From positions 1 through 42,697 of the forward strand of contig JAFRMX010000019.1 in NCBI GenBank assembly GCA_017430455.1: 42,697 nucleotides of DNA, read 5' to 3'. How positions within the stretch are numbered: the stretch's first letter is position 1; each line of letters begins with the position of its first letter. The notes under the pieces are model-generated. The model made no database searches. It was not told where the DNA came from and saw nothing but the letters and a program-made list of their open reading frames with translations. The stretch is from Oscillospiraceae bacterium. GTDB lineage: Bacteria; Bacillota; Clostridia; Oscillospirales; Oscillospiraceae. Shown piece by piece: positions 31,130 through 40,841 of this stretch. The translations under genes were made by a program, and so were the position numbers.

Positions 31130-32915
31130 TCCAATAAATATCAACTACCGGTATCAGTTCAACGCTGACCCGCGCAATGGCGGGAAGCTGCAGATCTGCC
31201 GCGAAGCTGCAGACCCGTCCATGATCCTGTTCCGCGGCAGATATTACATCTTTGCCTCCATGACACTCGGGGTCTGGATCTCGGACGATCTGGTAAGCTG
31301 GGAGAACCGCCGTCTGCCCGATACGCTCCCGCTCTATGACTATGCGCCGGATGTGCGCGTTGTCGGAGATTGGGTATACTTTTGCGCCTCAAACCGGGAG
31401 CACGCTTGTGACTTCTGGCGTACAAAGGACATATTAAACGGCCCTTATGAAAGGATCGAAGGCAGTTTCCCGTTCTGGGATCCCAATCTGTTTTATGACG
31501 ACGACGGGCGGATCTATTTCTACTGGGGCTGCTCAAATATGACACCGATCTACGGTGCAGAGCTGGACCCTGAGACCTTGCAGCCGATCGGTGAGAGGAA
31601 GGAACTGGTTTTCGGAGATCCCGCCCGTATCGGCTATGAGCGCATCGGAGAAAACAACAGCACTCTGCCCGCTTCTGATGAAGAAGTCGAAGCAAAATAC
31701 CGGGCATTTATTAAAGCGAAAGGGGTCCCGGAAGAGCATCTTCCTGCTGAAGTCAGACCGCTGATCCGGGGCATGTTCACCAACAGGCCGTATATAGAAG
31801 GCGCGTGGATGGACAAGTACAACGGCAGATATTACCTCCAGTATGCAGCGCCCGGTACCCAATACAACACCTATTCCGATGGAGTTTATGTCGGTGAGAG
31901 CCCGCTCGGCCCCTTTACGCTGGCAGAGAACAGCCCCTATTCCTATAAGCCCGGCGGCTTTTTGCCCGGTGCGGGACACGGATCCACCATGCGGGATAAA
32001 CAAGGGAATCTATGGCATACGGCTACAATGCGTATATCCGTAAATCACGATTTTGAGCGGCGTGTCGGAATCTGGCCTGCAGGATTTGACCCGGACGGAG
32101 AGCTTTTCTGCAACCAGCGCTACGGGGACTGGCCGATGCCCGTTTCAGGCGGCCGCGACGACCCCTGGCGCGATCCGCCATGGATGCTCCTCAGCGTACA
32201 TAAAGCAGTGACCGCTTCCTCCTCCGTTCACGGACATGAGCCCGAACTTGCCGCCGAAGAAAATGTGCAGACATGGTGGAAAGCCGAAACCAACAGCCGT
32301 GACGAGTGGCTCTGTGTCGATCTGGGCAAGGCCTTAAATATTCACGCCATTCAGGTGAATTTTGCAGACGACAGCCTGGATCTCCCATGCCCCGGCGAGA
32401 TCCGCCCCGGATCGCAGGCGCGCTATATTGAGGAGGCAGACCTCGTAACGCAGTGGAAGCTTGAGGGCAGCCTTAACGGCACAGACTGGTTTGTTATAGA
32501 GGATAAATCCGATGCCGGAACCGATCTTACGCATGATCTGATCGTTCGTGAGTCCGGTTTTGACGCGCGTTTTGTACGCCTTAGCAATATTGCACTCCCA
32601 TACGGACAGGCTCCATGCGTCTCCGGGCTGCGGATTTTTGGCCTTGAATCCGGTAAAAAGCCTGCCCCTCCACTGTTTCATGCAGTTCGGAAAGGTGACC
32701 TGGATCTGGAAGTGACTATTCACGGACAACACGATGCTCTGGGCTGGAACATTCTCTTCGGGAGCAGCCCGGAAAAGCTCTATCACAGCTTCATGACCTT
32801 CAAACCCGGAACACTGCGCATCGGTGCCCTTGTCAGCGGCCGTGATTGCTGTGTCAGGGTCGATGCCTTTAACGGAAGCGGCATAACGAAAAGCAATTAT
32901 ATCAAAGCTGAATAA
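31113..32915 (+). CDS. GH43-family glycosidase with C-terminal discoidin-like domain (600 aa)
   Basis: Five-bladed beta-propeller of GH43. The catalytic triad is visible: base Asp34 in AADPSMI, the pKa-tuning Asp123 in FWDPNLF, and acid Glu229 in PYIEGAW. Typical activities are alpha-L-arabinofuranosidase, beta-xylosidase or exo-beta-1,3-galactanase. From about residue 360 an F5/8 type C-like domain follows (VHKAVTASSSVHGHEPELAA, LCVDLGKALNIHAIQVNFAD, WKLEGSLNGTDWFVIEDK) and a fibronectin-like end. The ATG at 31113 has AAAGGAG 9 nt upstream and overlaps the rhamnosidase stop. An insert of about 40 residues with EEVEAKYRAFIKAKGVPEEH sits between blades 3 and 4. No signal peptide. It probably trims arabinose or galactose from the same substrate. 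Confidence 0.88.
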   Translation: MKYCCNPININYRYQFNADPRNGGKLQICREAADPSMILFRGRYYIFASMTLGVWISDDLVSWENRRLPDTLPLYDYAPDVRVVGDWVYFCASNREHACDFWRTKDILNGPYERIEGSFPFWDPNLFYDDDGRIYFYWGCSNMTPIYGAELDPETLQPIGERKELVFGDPARIGYERIGENNSTLPASDEEVEAKYRAFIKAKGVPEEHLPAEVRPLIRGMFTNRPYIEGAWMDKYNGRYYLQYAAPGTQYNTYSDGVYVGESPLGPFTLAENSPYSYKPGGFLPGAGHGSTMRDKQGNLWHTATMRISVNHDFERRVGIWPAGFDPDGELFCNQRYGDWPMPVSGGRDDPWRDPPWMLLSVHKAVTASSSVHGHEPELAAEENVQTWWKAETNSRDEWLCVDLGKALNIHAIQVNFADDSLDLPCPGEIRPGSQARYIEEADLVTQWKLEGSLNGTDWFVIEDKSDAGTDLTHDLIVRESGFDARFVRLSNIALPYGQAPCVSGLRIFGLESGKKPAPPLFHAVRKGDLDLEVTIHGQHDALGWNILFGSSPEKLYHSFMTFKPGTLRIGALVSGRDCCVRVDAFNGSGITKSNYIKAE

Positions 32916-32928
32916 AGGAGCAGAGACC

Positions 32929-34215
32929 ATGAGTTTTCCAAAAGGATTTCTGATCGGCGCGGCAACAGCTGCCCATCAGGTTGAGGGCAACAACATCCAC
33001 AGCGACTATTGGGCGCAGGAGCAGCTGCCTCACACCAGTTTTACGGAACCCAGCGGCATTGCCTGCGATCATTACAACCGCTATGAAGAGGATATCAGGC
33101 TCCTCGCAGGCGCCGGACTGAATGCCTACCGTTTCTCCATTGAATGGGCGCGCGTCGAGCCTGAAGAAGGCAGATTTGACGAAACGGAGATCGAACACTA
33201 CAGGAAGGTCATCGCCTGCTGCCGGCAATACGGCGTGGAGCCCATCGTGACGCTTATGCACTTCACGAGCCCAGTCTGGCTTATTAAAAAAGGCGGCTGG
33301 GAAGCCGAAATCACGATCGCTTATTTCCGTCGCTATGCAGCCTTTGTGGCCGAGAGGCTCGGAAGCGGGATCAGCTATATCTGCACGATCAACGAGGCCA
33401 ACATGGGGCTGCAACTGGCCGCCATTTCCAAACGCTTCCGGCTGATGGCCGAGCAGGCTGCCAAGAGCGCCAAAAATGCGGAGGGCACTGTTCAGGTTGG
33501 CATGAACTTTGAAAAGATGATGGAAAACATGAAGTTTGCCGCAATTGAGAATGCCGAAATCTTCGGAACGCCCCAGCCCCAGATCTTTGTCTCCTCCCGG
33601 ACTCCTGAAGGCGATGCTCTGGTCTTCCGCGCGCATCAGGCTGCAAAAGAAGCTATCAAGAGCATACGTCCGGAGATCAGAGTAGGCATCACGCTCTCAT
33701 TGCACGATCTTCAGGCTCTTCCCGGCGGTGAGGCTTTGGCTGAAGCAGCTTGGGACGAAGAATTCCGTCACTATCTTCCTTTCATTCGGGACGATGACTT
33801 TCTCGGCGTCCAGAACTACACACGTACACAGTACGGTCCTCAGGGACAGCTTCCCTGCCCTGTAGGTGCAAAACTGACCCAGATGGATTATGAATTTTAC
33901 CCCGAGGCTCTGGAGCATGTGCTCAGCCGGGTTCATGAGGATTTCAGGGGCGATATCATCGTCACGGAAAACGGTGTCGCGACCGGCGACGATGAAGACC
34001 GCATCGAATTCATTCGGCGCGCTCTGAAAGGTATTGAAAACTGCCTCAATGACGGGATTCCCGTGAAAGGGTACTGCCATTGGAGCCTTATGGACAATTT
34101 TGAATGGCAGAAAGGATATTCCATGACCTTCGGACTCATAGCCGTTGATCGGGCAACACAGGCGCGGACGCCAAAACCGAGCCTGTCATTCCTCGGTTCC
34201 GTGACAAAAGAGTAA
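32929..34215 (+). CDS. glycoside hydrolase family 1 beta-glycosidase (428 aa)
   Basis: TIM-barrel retaining beta-glucosidase/galactosidase type. N-terminal family motif FPKGFLIGAATAAHQVEG; acid/base Glu156 in TINEAN (most GH1 have NEP, here Pro is Ala); nucleophile Glu347 in VTENGVA; C-terminal WSLMDNFEWQKGYSMTFGL. It is not a 6-phospho enzyme by context, since the operon has a symporter and no PTS. Family members are usually 440-470 residues, so this one is slightly short. AAAGGAG lies 11 nt before the ATG. It is the last gene of the operon and is followed by a strong terminator. Confidence 0.93.
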   Translation: MSFPKGFLIGAATAAHQVEGNNIHSDYWAQEQLPHTSFTEPSGIACDHYNRYEEDIRLLAGAGLNAYRFSIEWARVEPEEGRFDETEIEHYRKVIACCRQYGVEPIVTLMHFTSPVWLIKKGGWEAEITIAYFRRYAAFVAERLGSGISYICTINEANMGLQLAAISKRFRLMAEQAAKSAKNAEGTVQVGMNFEKMMENMKFAAIENAEIFGTPQPQIFVSSRTPEGDALVFRAHQAAKEAIKSIRPEIRVGITLSLHDLQALPGGEALAEAAWDEEFRHYLPFIRDDDFLGVQNYTRTQYGPQGQLPCPVGAKLTQMDYEFYPEALEHVLSRVHEDFRGDIIVTENGVATGDDEDRIEFIRRALKGIENCLNDGIPVKGYCHWSLMDNFEWQKGYSMTFGLIAVDRATQARTPKPSLSFLGSVTKE

Positions 34216-34221
34216 AAACCA

Positions 34222-34247
34222 AAGCCGCCCTACAGGGCGGCTTTTTT
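34222..34247. terminator. strong intrinsic terminator of the glycosidase operon
   Basis: AAGCCGCCC-TACA-GGGCGGCTT stem-loop followed by T6. It also stands 34 nt beyond the end of araD, so it may stop the convergent ara transcript. Confidence 0.9.
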
Positions 34248-34280
34248 CAAAGATAAGAGGTGCCTTTTTATTAATTGCGT

Positions 34281-34970
34281 TTATTTCTGACCGTAGTATG
34301 CGTTTGCGCCGTGTTTGCGGAGATAATGCTTGTCCAGCAGAGTCTTCTGCATATCCCGGTGTTCGGGATTGATCATCAGAGCGTGCCAGTCCATGAAAGC
34401 GACCTCTTCCATGACCACCGCGTTATGTACGGCATTTTTGGGGTCTGTCCCCCAGGAGAAAGGCCCGTGGGAGTAAACAAGCACGCCGGGAACATCATCC
34501 GCCTGTATATTCTTGAACGTTTCAACGATGACTTTTCCGGTCTCTTTCTCATAATCTCCGTTTATTTCCGCTTCGGTCATGGGGCGCGTGCACGGAATAT
34601 CTCCGTAGAAATAGTCCGCCTGCGTCGTCCCCATCGCCGGAATTGGCTGACCGGCCTCTGCAAAGGTCGTCGCCCATCTGGAATGGGTGTGAACTACGCC
34701 GCCAATGTTTGGAAACGCTTTGTACAGCTCGATATGGGTAGCTGTATCGCTCGAGGGCTTCCATTTGCCCTCAATTACGTTGCCGCCAAGATCCACTATC
34801 ACCATGTCCTCAGGCGCCATACCGTCGTAAGGCACCCCCGAAGGCTTGATCGCAATAAGTCCGAGTTCTCTGTCGATGCCTGAAACATTTCCCCAGGTAA
34901 AGGTGACAAGATCATATTTGGGGAGGAGCAGATTTGCTTCGCAGACAGTCCGTTTCAGTTGTTCCAGCAT
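34281..34970 (-). CDS. araD: L-ribulose-5-phosphate 4-epimerase (229 aa)
   Basis: Class II aldolase-family epimerase turning L-ribulose 5-phosphate into D-xylulose 5-phosphate, the last arabinose step before the pentose phosphate or phosphoketolase route. Motifs: TWGNVSG and KPSGVPYD for phosphate binding, metal ligands in [10 protein letters not shown] (two His) and the YSHGPFSWG block (His), and the acidic EEVAFM helix. The start at 34970 ([14 protein letters not shown]) gives normal length (about 230); the frame continues upstream to 35120 inside araB and is not used. It starts 1 nt beyond the araB stop on the overlapping side, so translation is coupled. Confidence 0.96.
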   Translation of the reverse strand: MLEQLKRTVCEANLLLPKYDLVTFTWGNVSGIDRELGLIAIKPSGVPYDGMAPEDMVIVDLGGNVIEGKWKPSSDTATHIELYKAFPNIGGVVHTHSRWATTFAEAGQPIPAMGTTQADYFYGDIPCTRPMTEAEINGDYEKETGKVIVETFKNIQADDVPGVLVYSHGPFSWGTDPKNAVHNAVVMEEVAFMDWHALMINPEHRDMQKTLLDKHYLRKHGANAYYGQK

Positions 34971-34971
34971 A

Positions 34972-36540
34972 TCAGACGACCTCCGTTGCCGTGCGTTCCA
35001 CAGGGAGCGCTTTTTTGTATCTCTCGAGGAAGGCCGAGAAGCCCGCGATGTCTTCCTCGCTTGCCATAACGGTCGTCGATCCCGCTTCGGAGAAGACCTT
35101 GTTGTCGAGATAGTCTTCAAGCGTCTCGCCCTCGTCCTTCCAGAGCATATAGGCGCAAAGCAGCGCCATGCCGTAAGGACCGCCCTCGCCCGCTGTATCC
35201 ATTACGGATACCGGCGCTCCTACTGCTGCAGAGAGCATCCTCTGGCCGACCTCGGGGGTCTTGAAGAAGCCGCCGTGACCGTAGAGCTTGTCTATGGGGA
35301 GCTTTTCTGTCCGGGTCAGTATGTCCAGGCCGATCTTCAGGGTAGCCAAAGCGGAGAGCATATGAGTACGCATAAAATTCGGAAGGGTCATTCCGGCGTC
35401 AGGCAGGCGCACAAACAGCGGCCTCCCGGAGTCAAGATCCGTGACTCCCTCGCCCGAGAAGTAATTGAAACTGAGAAGCCCGCCGCAATCGGCGTCACCC
35501 TCCAGTGCTTTTTGGAAGAGCAGAGTAAAGAGTTGCCCTTTATCTGTCGGATGCCCGATTGCGAGCGCAAATTCTGAGAACAGATTCACCCACGCGTTGA
35601 TATCCGAAGTGCAGTTGTTGCAGTGGACCATTGCGACCGGAAGCCCTGCCGGAGTCGTCACCATGTCGATCTCCCGGTGCACGCCCGGAGCGTGATCGGT
35701 TACCAGCATGGCAAAGTCCGAGGTCCCTGCAGAGACATTGCCTGTCCGCACACGAACGGAATTTGTAGCCGCCATGCCCGTGCCGGCGTCCCCTTCACAC
35801 GGGGCAACGGGGATTCCCGCTTTAAAGGCACCCGTCGGGTCAAGGAACAGGGCGCCGCTCTCAGTAAGCGTACCGGCATTTTCCCCTGCAACTAAGACCT
35901 TTGGAAGAATACCGCGAAGGTCGATCCCGGTCAGAGCCTTGAATTGCCGGAGCATCGTCCCGTCGTAATCCTTCGTTGTGCTGTCGATTGGGAACATGCC
36001 GCTGGCCTCGCCGACTCCCATGAGTTTTTCACCGGTCAGCTGCCAGTGGATATATCCCGCAAGCGTCGTAAGATAATCGATATCCTTCACATGCTCCTCG
36101 CCGTTCAGGATAGCCTGGTAGAGGTGGGCGATGCTCCAGCGCTGGGGGATGTTGAAGCCGAAGAGCCGGCTGAGTTCCGCCGCGGCCTCGCCTGTGATGG
36201 TATTGCGCCAGGTACGAAACTCCGCCAGCTGTTTTCCCTCCTTATCAAAGGGAAGATATCCGTGCATCATGGCCGAGACGCCGATGGCGCCGACAGTTGT
36301 GAGATCGGCATCAAACTTTGCCTTCACATCGGCCTTCAGGTTTGCAAAGCAGGTCTGCAGGCCGTTTTTGATCATGTCCATCGGGTATGTCCAGATCCCG
36401 TTTACGAACCGGTTCTCCCACTCGAATTCGCCCGAGGCGACCGGAATATGCTTTTCATCAATGAGCACGGCCTTGATGCGAGTCGAGCCCAATTCGATTC
36501 CCAGTACGGTTTTTGTAAAATTCATCATTTCAGTTTCCAT
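34972..36540 (-). CDS. araB: ribulokinase of the FGGY family (522 aa)
   Basis: Phosphorylates L-ribulose to L-ribulose 5-phosphate. FGGY kinase fold: N-terminal phosphate loop [16 protein letters not shown], the MMHGYLPFD and FRTWRN segments of the sugar site, and the C-terminal [17 protein letters not shown] motif. It belongs to the branch common in Lachnospiraceae and Bacteroides that differs from E. coli AraB but lies in ara operons, so the assignment rests on family plus position between araA and araD. Start at 36540 has AAGGA 6 nt before it and overlaps araA by 16 nt; ATG codons at 36528 and 36525 are alternatives. Confidence 0.9.
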   Translation of the reverse strand: METEMMNFTKTVLGIELGSTRIKAVLIDEKHIPVASGEFEWENRFVNGIWTYPMDMIKNGLQTCFANLKADVKAKFDADLTTVGAIGVSAMMHGYLPFDKEGKQLAEFRTWRNTITGEAAAELSRLFGFNIPQRWSIAHLYQAILNGEEHVKDIDYLTTLAGYIHWQLTGEKLMGVGEASGMFPIDSTTKDYDGTMLRQFKALTGIDLRGILPKVLVAGENAGTLTESGALFLDPTGAFKAGIPVAPCEGDAGTGMAATNSVRVRTGNVSAGTSDFAMLVTDHAPGVHREIDMVTTPAGLPVAMVHCNNCTSDINAWVNLFSEFALAIGHPTDKGQLFTLLFQKALEGDADCGGLLSFNYFSGEGVTDLDSGRPLFVRLPDAGMTLPNFMRTHMLSALATLKIGLDILTRTEKLPIDKLYGHGGFFKTPEVGQRMLSAAVGAPVSVMDTAGEGGPYGMALLCAYMLWKDEGETLEDYLDNKVFSEAGSTTVMASEEDIAGFSAFLERYKKALPVERTATEVV

Positions 36541-37988
36541 ATAAGGTCCTTCACCATCAGCTCTTCTTCAAGTTTTTCGGGTGTGGTGTCTTTTGTGATA
36601 TGTACAAATTCAATGTCCATCATCCGCGCCCAGTCGCGCAGCATCCCAGGCGTCACATCGTAGCTGAGTACAGTATGGTGTGCGCCGCCCGCCGTGATCC
36701 AGCACTCAACGCCGGTGGTGAGGTCCGGCATTGCCCGCCACATGACACGGGCAACCGGGAGATTCGGCATCGGCATAATGGGCTTGACCGCTTCAATGTC
36801 CTGAACGATCATACGAAGCCTGCCGCCCATGTCGATGAGACTGCAGACCAATCCCTTTCCTGCCTTGCCCTCGAATACCAGACGGGCGGGATCCTTCTCG
36901 TTCATGCCGATGCCGAGATGGTGGGTCTCTATACGGGGCTTATCCGCGGCCAGAGAAGGGCAGACCTCAAGCATATGCGCGCCGAGCGAGTATTCCATTC
37001 CCTCAACAAGGTGATAGGTGTAGTCCTCCATGAAGCCGCTCGCTCCGTTGCCGTTCTCGCCCATGGCTTTCAAAATGGCGGTCATTGCGCTGACCTTCCA
37101 GTCGCCCTCCGCGCCGTAGCCGTAACCCTGGCTCATGAGGTGCTGGCTTGCCAGTCCCGGAAGCTGTTCCATTCCGTACAAATCCTGGAAAGTGTTGGAA
37201 AACGCCTTGCAACCCTCGCGGTCCATCATACGCTTCATGGCGATCTCTTCTCTGGCCTGGTAGCGGATGGCAGCGGTATTATCCGTAGCGAGATCATACT
37301 GGGACAGATACTCGTTATACAGCGCGTCTATCTCTTCCTCTGTAACGGCGTTCATCTCTTTTACCAGATCGCCTACAGCCCAGGTGTTTACCTGCCAGCC
37401 GAGCTTTGTCTGTACTTCTACCTTGTCGCCCTCGGTAACTGCCACTTCGCGCATGTTGTCACCGAAACGCATGACCTTCATCTCTTTGGAGACAGCCACG
37501 CCCACAGCGGCTCTCATCCAGTCCGAAATACGTTTTTGGACTTTTTCATCCTGCCAGTACCCGGCGATGACCTTGCGCGGTTTACGCAGTCTGGCGCCTA
37601 TGAAGCCGTGTTCACGGTCTCCGTGAGCTGCCTGGTTGAGGTTCATGAAGTCCATATCGATCTCTTCATTCGGAATTTCGCGGTTATACTGTGTCGCAAG
37701 ATGGCACCATGGCTTTTGCAGATCGCGCAGACCGTCGATCCACATCTTGCTCGGGCTGAATGTGTGGCACCAGGTGATGATGCCGGCGCACTCGTCCCGA
37801 TAGTTTGCTTCCTTAATTGTTTCCGAGATCTCCCGGTTGGATTTTGCAGTTACCTTGTACACCAGCGGATATGGCAGGACCCTGCTCAGCTTTTCCGCCA
37901 TCTCTCCGGCGCGGGCATCTACCGTGTCCAGCACGTCCTGCCCGTACAGGCTCTGCGAGCCGACTACAAACCAGAATTCACGTTTCAT
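36525..37988 (-). CDS. araA: L-arabinose isomerase (487 aa)
   Basis: Converts L-arabinose to L-ribulose with a divalent metal. The N-terminus [19 protein letters not shown] is the family hallmark, followed by [18 protein letters not shown], the substrate residues in NREIP, and the metal-binding block with [19 protein letters not shown] and the His in [11 protein letters not shown]. Length is normal. AAAGGAG is 8 nt upstream of the ATG. First gene of araA-araB-araD. No araR or arabinose transporter gene is in the window. Confidence 0.97.
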   Translation of the reverse strand: MKREFWFVVGSQSLYGQDVLDTVDARAGEMAEKLSRVLPYPLVYKVTAKSNREISETIKEANYRDECAGIITWCHTFSPSKMWIDGLRDLQKPWCHLATQYNREIPNEEIDMDFMNLNQAAHGDREHGFIGARLRKPRKVIAGYWQDEKVQKRISDWMRAAVGVAVSKEMKVMRFGDNMREVAVTEGDKVEVQTKLGWQVNTWAVGDLVKEMNAVTEEEIDALYNEYLSQYDLATDNTAAIRYQAREEIAMKRMMDREGCKAFSNTFQDLYGMEQLPGLASQHLMSQGYGYGAEGDWKVSAMTAILKAMGENGNGASGFMEDYTYHLVEGMEYSLGAHMLEVCPSLAADKPRIETHHLGIGMNEKDPARLVFEGKAGKGLVCSLIDMGGRLRMIVQDIEAVKPIMPMPNLPVARVMWRAMPDLTTGVECWITAGGAHHTVLSYDVTPGMLRDWARMMDIEFVHITKDTTPEKLEEELMVKDLIWKLK

Positions 37989-38046
37989 TTCTTTTACTCC
38001 TTTTGGAAGACAGCTTTATTTTTTGTTAATTATATAATACCATATC

Positions 38047-38075
38047 ATAATATCATTTGTTATTCTGTCAGGCAA
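38047..38075 (-). promoter_or_regulatory. proximal sigma-A promoter for araABD, extended -10
   Basis: On the minus strand -35 TTGCCT (38075-38070), 17-bp spacer, -10 TATTAT (38052-38047) preceded by TGA. It gives a leader of about 50 nt. A second candidate farther upstream is TTGACA-N18-TATTAT on the same strand (38220-38191). Confidence 0.55.
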
Positions 38076-38191
38076 GATTTTAGTTGTTTTGCGGACAAAT
38101 AATGTGCCGGCTCTTTCATATCTTTCAACGGATAATCCCGAGGCCTGTCACTCAAGCTCCATGCCGCGGGCACGCACACATCACGGGCCAT
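38060..38191 (-). CDS. possible 43-aa small protein or coding remnant upstream of araA
   Basis: An open frame from the ATG at 38191 reads like a real protein (MARDVCVPAAWSLSD, RPRDYPLKDMKEPAHYL, SAKQLKSCLTE) with a balanced amino-acid mix. The frame is open a further 12 codons upstream to a stop at 38229-38227. No ribosome site precedes the ATG. It could be a leader peptide, the C-terminal remains of a lost gene such as a regulator, or chance. I cannot name a family. Confidence 0.3.
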   Translation of the reverse strand: MARDVCVPAAWSLSDRPRDYPLKDMKEPAHYLSAKQLKSCLTE

Positions 38192-38220
38192 ATAATAGGT
38201 CGCAGAGGCAACACATGTCA
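38191..38220 (-). promoter_or_regulatory. candidate distal promoter upstream of araA
   Basis: On the minus strand TTGACA, 18-bp spacer, TATTAT: a near-consensus sigma-A promoter that would give araA a leader of about 200 nt. Confidence 0.4.
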
Positions 38221-38236
38221 AACAACCAAATTAAAG

Positions 38237-38274
38237 CACCGGCATGGCTCCTGAAGAACCCAGCCGGTGTTTTT
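38237..38274. terminator. long-loop hairpin with T6 tail
   Basis: CACCGGC (38237-38243) pairs with GCCGGTG (38263-38269) over a 19-nt loop, followed by T6 on the plus strand and CTTTAATTT on the minus strand. The minus-strand GH78 gene ends 77 nt before it, so it probably terminates that transcript; the better tail points the other way. Confidence 0.5.
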
Positions 38275-38350
38275 TAATGTCGTGTATCTTCGCCGCAAAG
38301 TCAAACCCCGTAATACCGTGGATTTTTACGCGGGCTTATGCATGCTGTAC

Positions 38351-40831
38351 TTAAAGCCCGACGAACTCATAGGTTCCGGGGCCAAGATCCCGGGATTCTC
38401 CCCAGAGAAGCAGCGTTGCGGTGCAGTTGGCCGGAATAGTAATAGTAAAACCGGTTTTGCCCTCTTTCTTCTCCCAGCCTGACTCCACCCTGCCATAGAC
38501 GCTGTCATAGCCGGCTTTGGCAAATCGGAAATGCCCGCCCGGACGCGGAGAGATTGTGAAATGATTTTCCCCATCTACCCGGATGCCGCACATGGTTTTG
38601 AACAGCCACTCGACGACGGCTCCTTTGGAATAATGGTTGAGACTGGCGATGCCGCCCTGGGCCTCTGTGCCCTCCCAGCTTTCCCAGATTGTGGTGGCGC
38701 CTGCCTTCGGCATGAAGAGCCAGCCGGGCATTTCCTCATTTTCGAGAAGCCGGTAAGCCGCCTCAATGTCGATCTGGCTGAGCACGTCGAGGATTAGCGG
38801 CGTGGAGAGAAAGCCCGTGCCCAGCCGCCAGCCGTAGTGCTCCAGCGCCTCGATGAGGCGCTTTTTTGCGTATGCCGTCTGCTCCTCACTCAGCAGTTCA
38901 AAGGCCAATGGCCGTACCAGAAGCGCCTGCCGGTCGGTGTCGAGGTCTTTGCCGAATGCCTTCTGGTAGGCCGCTTTGCACCTGTCCGAGACAGCGCGGT
39001 ATTTCGCTGCGGCCTCCGGGTGATGAAGCTCCTCGGCGATCTCTGCCATGCAGCACAGCACATAGGCGGTGTAGGCGGTGCTTACCTCGGGATGGGGCAG
39101 CACCATGTCCTTCCAGTCGTTGGGCTTGACGTCCGCGGGCTCAGCCCACTCGCCATAGCTCTGCCCCCTGCGCACGACCCCGTCCGGGGAGACGCGCCGG
39201 ATCATGAAGGCGGCGTATTTCTTCATGCGCTCGTAGTACTCCGTGAGGATACCGGGGTCACCGTATTTTTTCCAGAAGCGGTAGGGCAGCAGAACCCCGA
39301 TATCGGACCAGCCCACCGAGCCGTTCATCGTCCACATGTAGAAGTCCACGCCGCCGTAGGGCGCGATCTGGGGCAGGCGGCCGTTGCGCTTCTGCCAGTC
39401 GTATACGTCCCGCAGGTATTTCCTGGAGAAGGCCGCATAGTCGAAAAGATAAGAGGCCGTCTCGAAGAAGATCTGCGCGTCGCCCGTCCAGCCGTGGCGC
39501 TCCCGGGTGGGACAGTCGGTGGGGATGTCGAGAGAGTTGGACTTGGTCGACCATTTGGCGGCCTCCACAAAACGATTCAGGAGTTCGTTGGAGCTTTCAA
39601 AGTGCCCGGTTTCCCGTAAATCGGAGTAGACAGCGATCGCCTCTATGTTTTCGGGCAGAAGTTCCACGTCCGTCTCCACCTCCGCATAACGGAAGCCAAA
39701 GATCGAAAAGGTGGTTTTATATTCGTTCCGTCCCTCCCCGCATGAATAGTCGATCTGCTGTAAGGGGGAGGTCTTCTTTTTCCCGATACACTGGATATTC
39801 TTGAGTGTGAGGTTCCCGTCCTCGTCCAGCATCTCGCCGAAGCGCCAGAGCATCCGCTGCCCGACGCGGGCAGTCACCTGAAACCGCACATATCCCGCGA
39901 TGTTCTGTCCGAAATCCAGGAGCTTTTTCCCGTTCGGGGCTGTGGTGATTGTCGGATGAAAACGTTCATGCTCCGTGACCGGAACGTTATCGGAGGCCGT
40001 CGGTACGACCGGATGGCTCGTCTCTTTTGCTTTGCCCCGGTATAAGGGCGTGCGGAAGGCCTCAACGATCTCGCCGTCCTTGTTGTCGGCAAAGCGGATG
40101 GGGCCGTCGTTGGACCACTGCCAGCTTCCGTCGGAGATCACCGTTTCACGAGGACCGCTTTCATACTCGTATTCCAGCTGGCACAGGAGCTTCGTCTCCG
40201 AGCCGTACTGATTAGTCAGTCCCCAAGCGCCGCAGCTGCCGCGATACCAGCCGTCGGCCAGCTGTACGCTCAGCTCGTTTTCACCTTCGCGCATCATGTC
40301 GGTCACGTCATAGGCATGGTATTGCACGCGTTTGCGGTAGTCCGTATGCCCCGGTGTGAGACAAAAGTCTCCAACCTTGCTTCCGTTGAGCTGTGCCTCG
40401 TACAGCCCGCAGGCTGTGATATACATACGCGCGCAGCGGATGTTTTTCCTGACCGTAAAGGCTTTGCGGAAGCAGTCCACGGGATAGCGTTCCTTTTTAC
40501 TTGGCGAGTAATCGCCGGTAATCCATTTGGCCGTCCAAGCGGTTTTTTCAAGAAGGCCCATTTCGAAGAAGGCCTCGCTCCACTCGTCGGGCTGATCGTT
40601 TTCATCCCAAAGCCGGACCTTCCAGTTCACCCGCTCGCGGCTGTGGAGCGGCAGAGGGTAAACTGCGTGCATGGAGGCACTTTCCACCTTGCCGCTGTCC
40701 CAGTTTTCTGTGATAATCTGGTACGCCGTCTGCTTCACGCCGCCTTCGCAGTTCCACATGAGGCGGGGGCTCTGCACATCGATGCCCAGCGGGGTCTTCA
40801 GATATTCACAGCGAAGTCTGATCGCTCTCAT
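38351..40831 (-). CDS. alpha-L-rhamnosidase, glycoside hydrolase family 78, with N-terminal fibronectin-like domain (826 aa)
   Basis: Full-length GH78. Residues 1-110 form the leading beta domain (RLRCEYLKTPLGIDVQSPRL, NWKVRLWDENDQPDEWSEAF), then the rhamnosidase N domain (about 120-290: YITACGLYEAQLNGSKVGDF, LADGWYRGSCG), the concanavalin-like domain (about 295-395), the (alpha/alpha)6 barrel with Glu444 in PTRERHGWTGDAQ and Glu717 in TTIWESWEG, and the C-terminal beta domain. No signal peptide. It shares the overall plan with the rhamnosidase at 28874-31129 but differs clearly in sequence and front domain, so it is not a recent copy. It follows the SGNH hydrolase by 10 nt. Confidence 0.95.
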   Translation of the reverse strand: MRAIRLRCEYLKTPLGIDVQSPRLMWNCEGGVKQTAYQIITENWDSGKVESASMHAVYPLPLHSRERVNWKVRLWDENDQPDEWSEAFFEMGLLEKTAWTAKWITGDYSPSKKERYPVDCFRKAFTVRKNIRCARMYITACGLYEAQLNGSKVGDFCLTPGHTDYRKRVQYHAYDVTDMMREGENELSVQLADGWYRGSCGAWGLTNQYGSETKLLCQLEYEYESGPRETVISDGSWQWSNDGPIRFADNKDGEIVEAFRTPLYRGKAKETSHPVVPTASDNVPVTEHERFHPTITTAPNGKKLLDFGQNIAGYVRFQVTARVGQRMLWRFGEMLDEDGNLTLKNIQCIGKKKTSPLQQIDYSCGEGRNEYKTTFSIFGFRYAEVETDVELLPENIEAIAVYSDLRETGHFESSNELLNRFVEAAKWSTKSNSLDIPTDCPTRERHGWTGDAQIFFETASYLFDYAAFSRKYLRDVYDWQKRNGRLPQIAPYGGVDFYMWTMNGSVGWSDIGVLLPYRFWKKYGDPGILTEYYERMKKYAAFMIRRVSPDGVVRRGQSYGEWAEPADVKPNDWKDMVLPHPEVSTAYTAYVLCCMAEIAEELHHPEAAAKYRAVSDRCKAAYQKAFGKDLDTDRQALLVRPLAFELLSEEQTAYAKKRLIEALEHYGWRLGTGFLSTPLILDVLSQIDIEAAYRLLENEEMPGWLFMPKAGATTIWESWEGTEAQGGIASLNHYSKGAVVEWLFKTMCGIRVDGENHFTISPRPGGHFRFAKAGYDSVYGRVESGWEKKEGKTGFTITIPANCTATLLLWGESRDLGPGTYEFVGL

Positions 40832-40841
40832 AGTCCTGCCC

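Larger units (their letters stand above)
37989..38350. other. 362-bp region upstream of araA
   Basis: Contains the promoter candidates of araA on the minus strand, a short minus-strand open frame, and a long-loop hairpin at 38237-38269. An open frame of 62 codons on the plus strand (38089-38277) has no ribosome site and is not called. The stretch 38270-38350 holds nothing I can name. Confidence 0.6.

Noticed and set aside
36600..38102. A 500-codon plus-strand open frame opposite araA
   Set aside because: Antisense to an unmistakable L-arabinose isomerase; the opposite-strand frame stays open because of strong codon bias, and nothing in it resembles a family.
38237..38274. Terminator of an independent plus-strand small RNA
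   Set aside because: A T6 tail exists on the plus strand, but no convincing plus-strand promoter precedes it; termination of the GH78 transcript is simpler.
38089..38277. A 62-codon plus-strand open frame upstream of araA
   Set aside because: No ribosome site, runs through the terminator-like hairpin, and conflicts with the minus-strand promoter elements.
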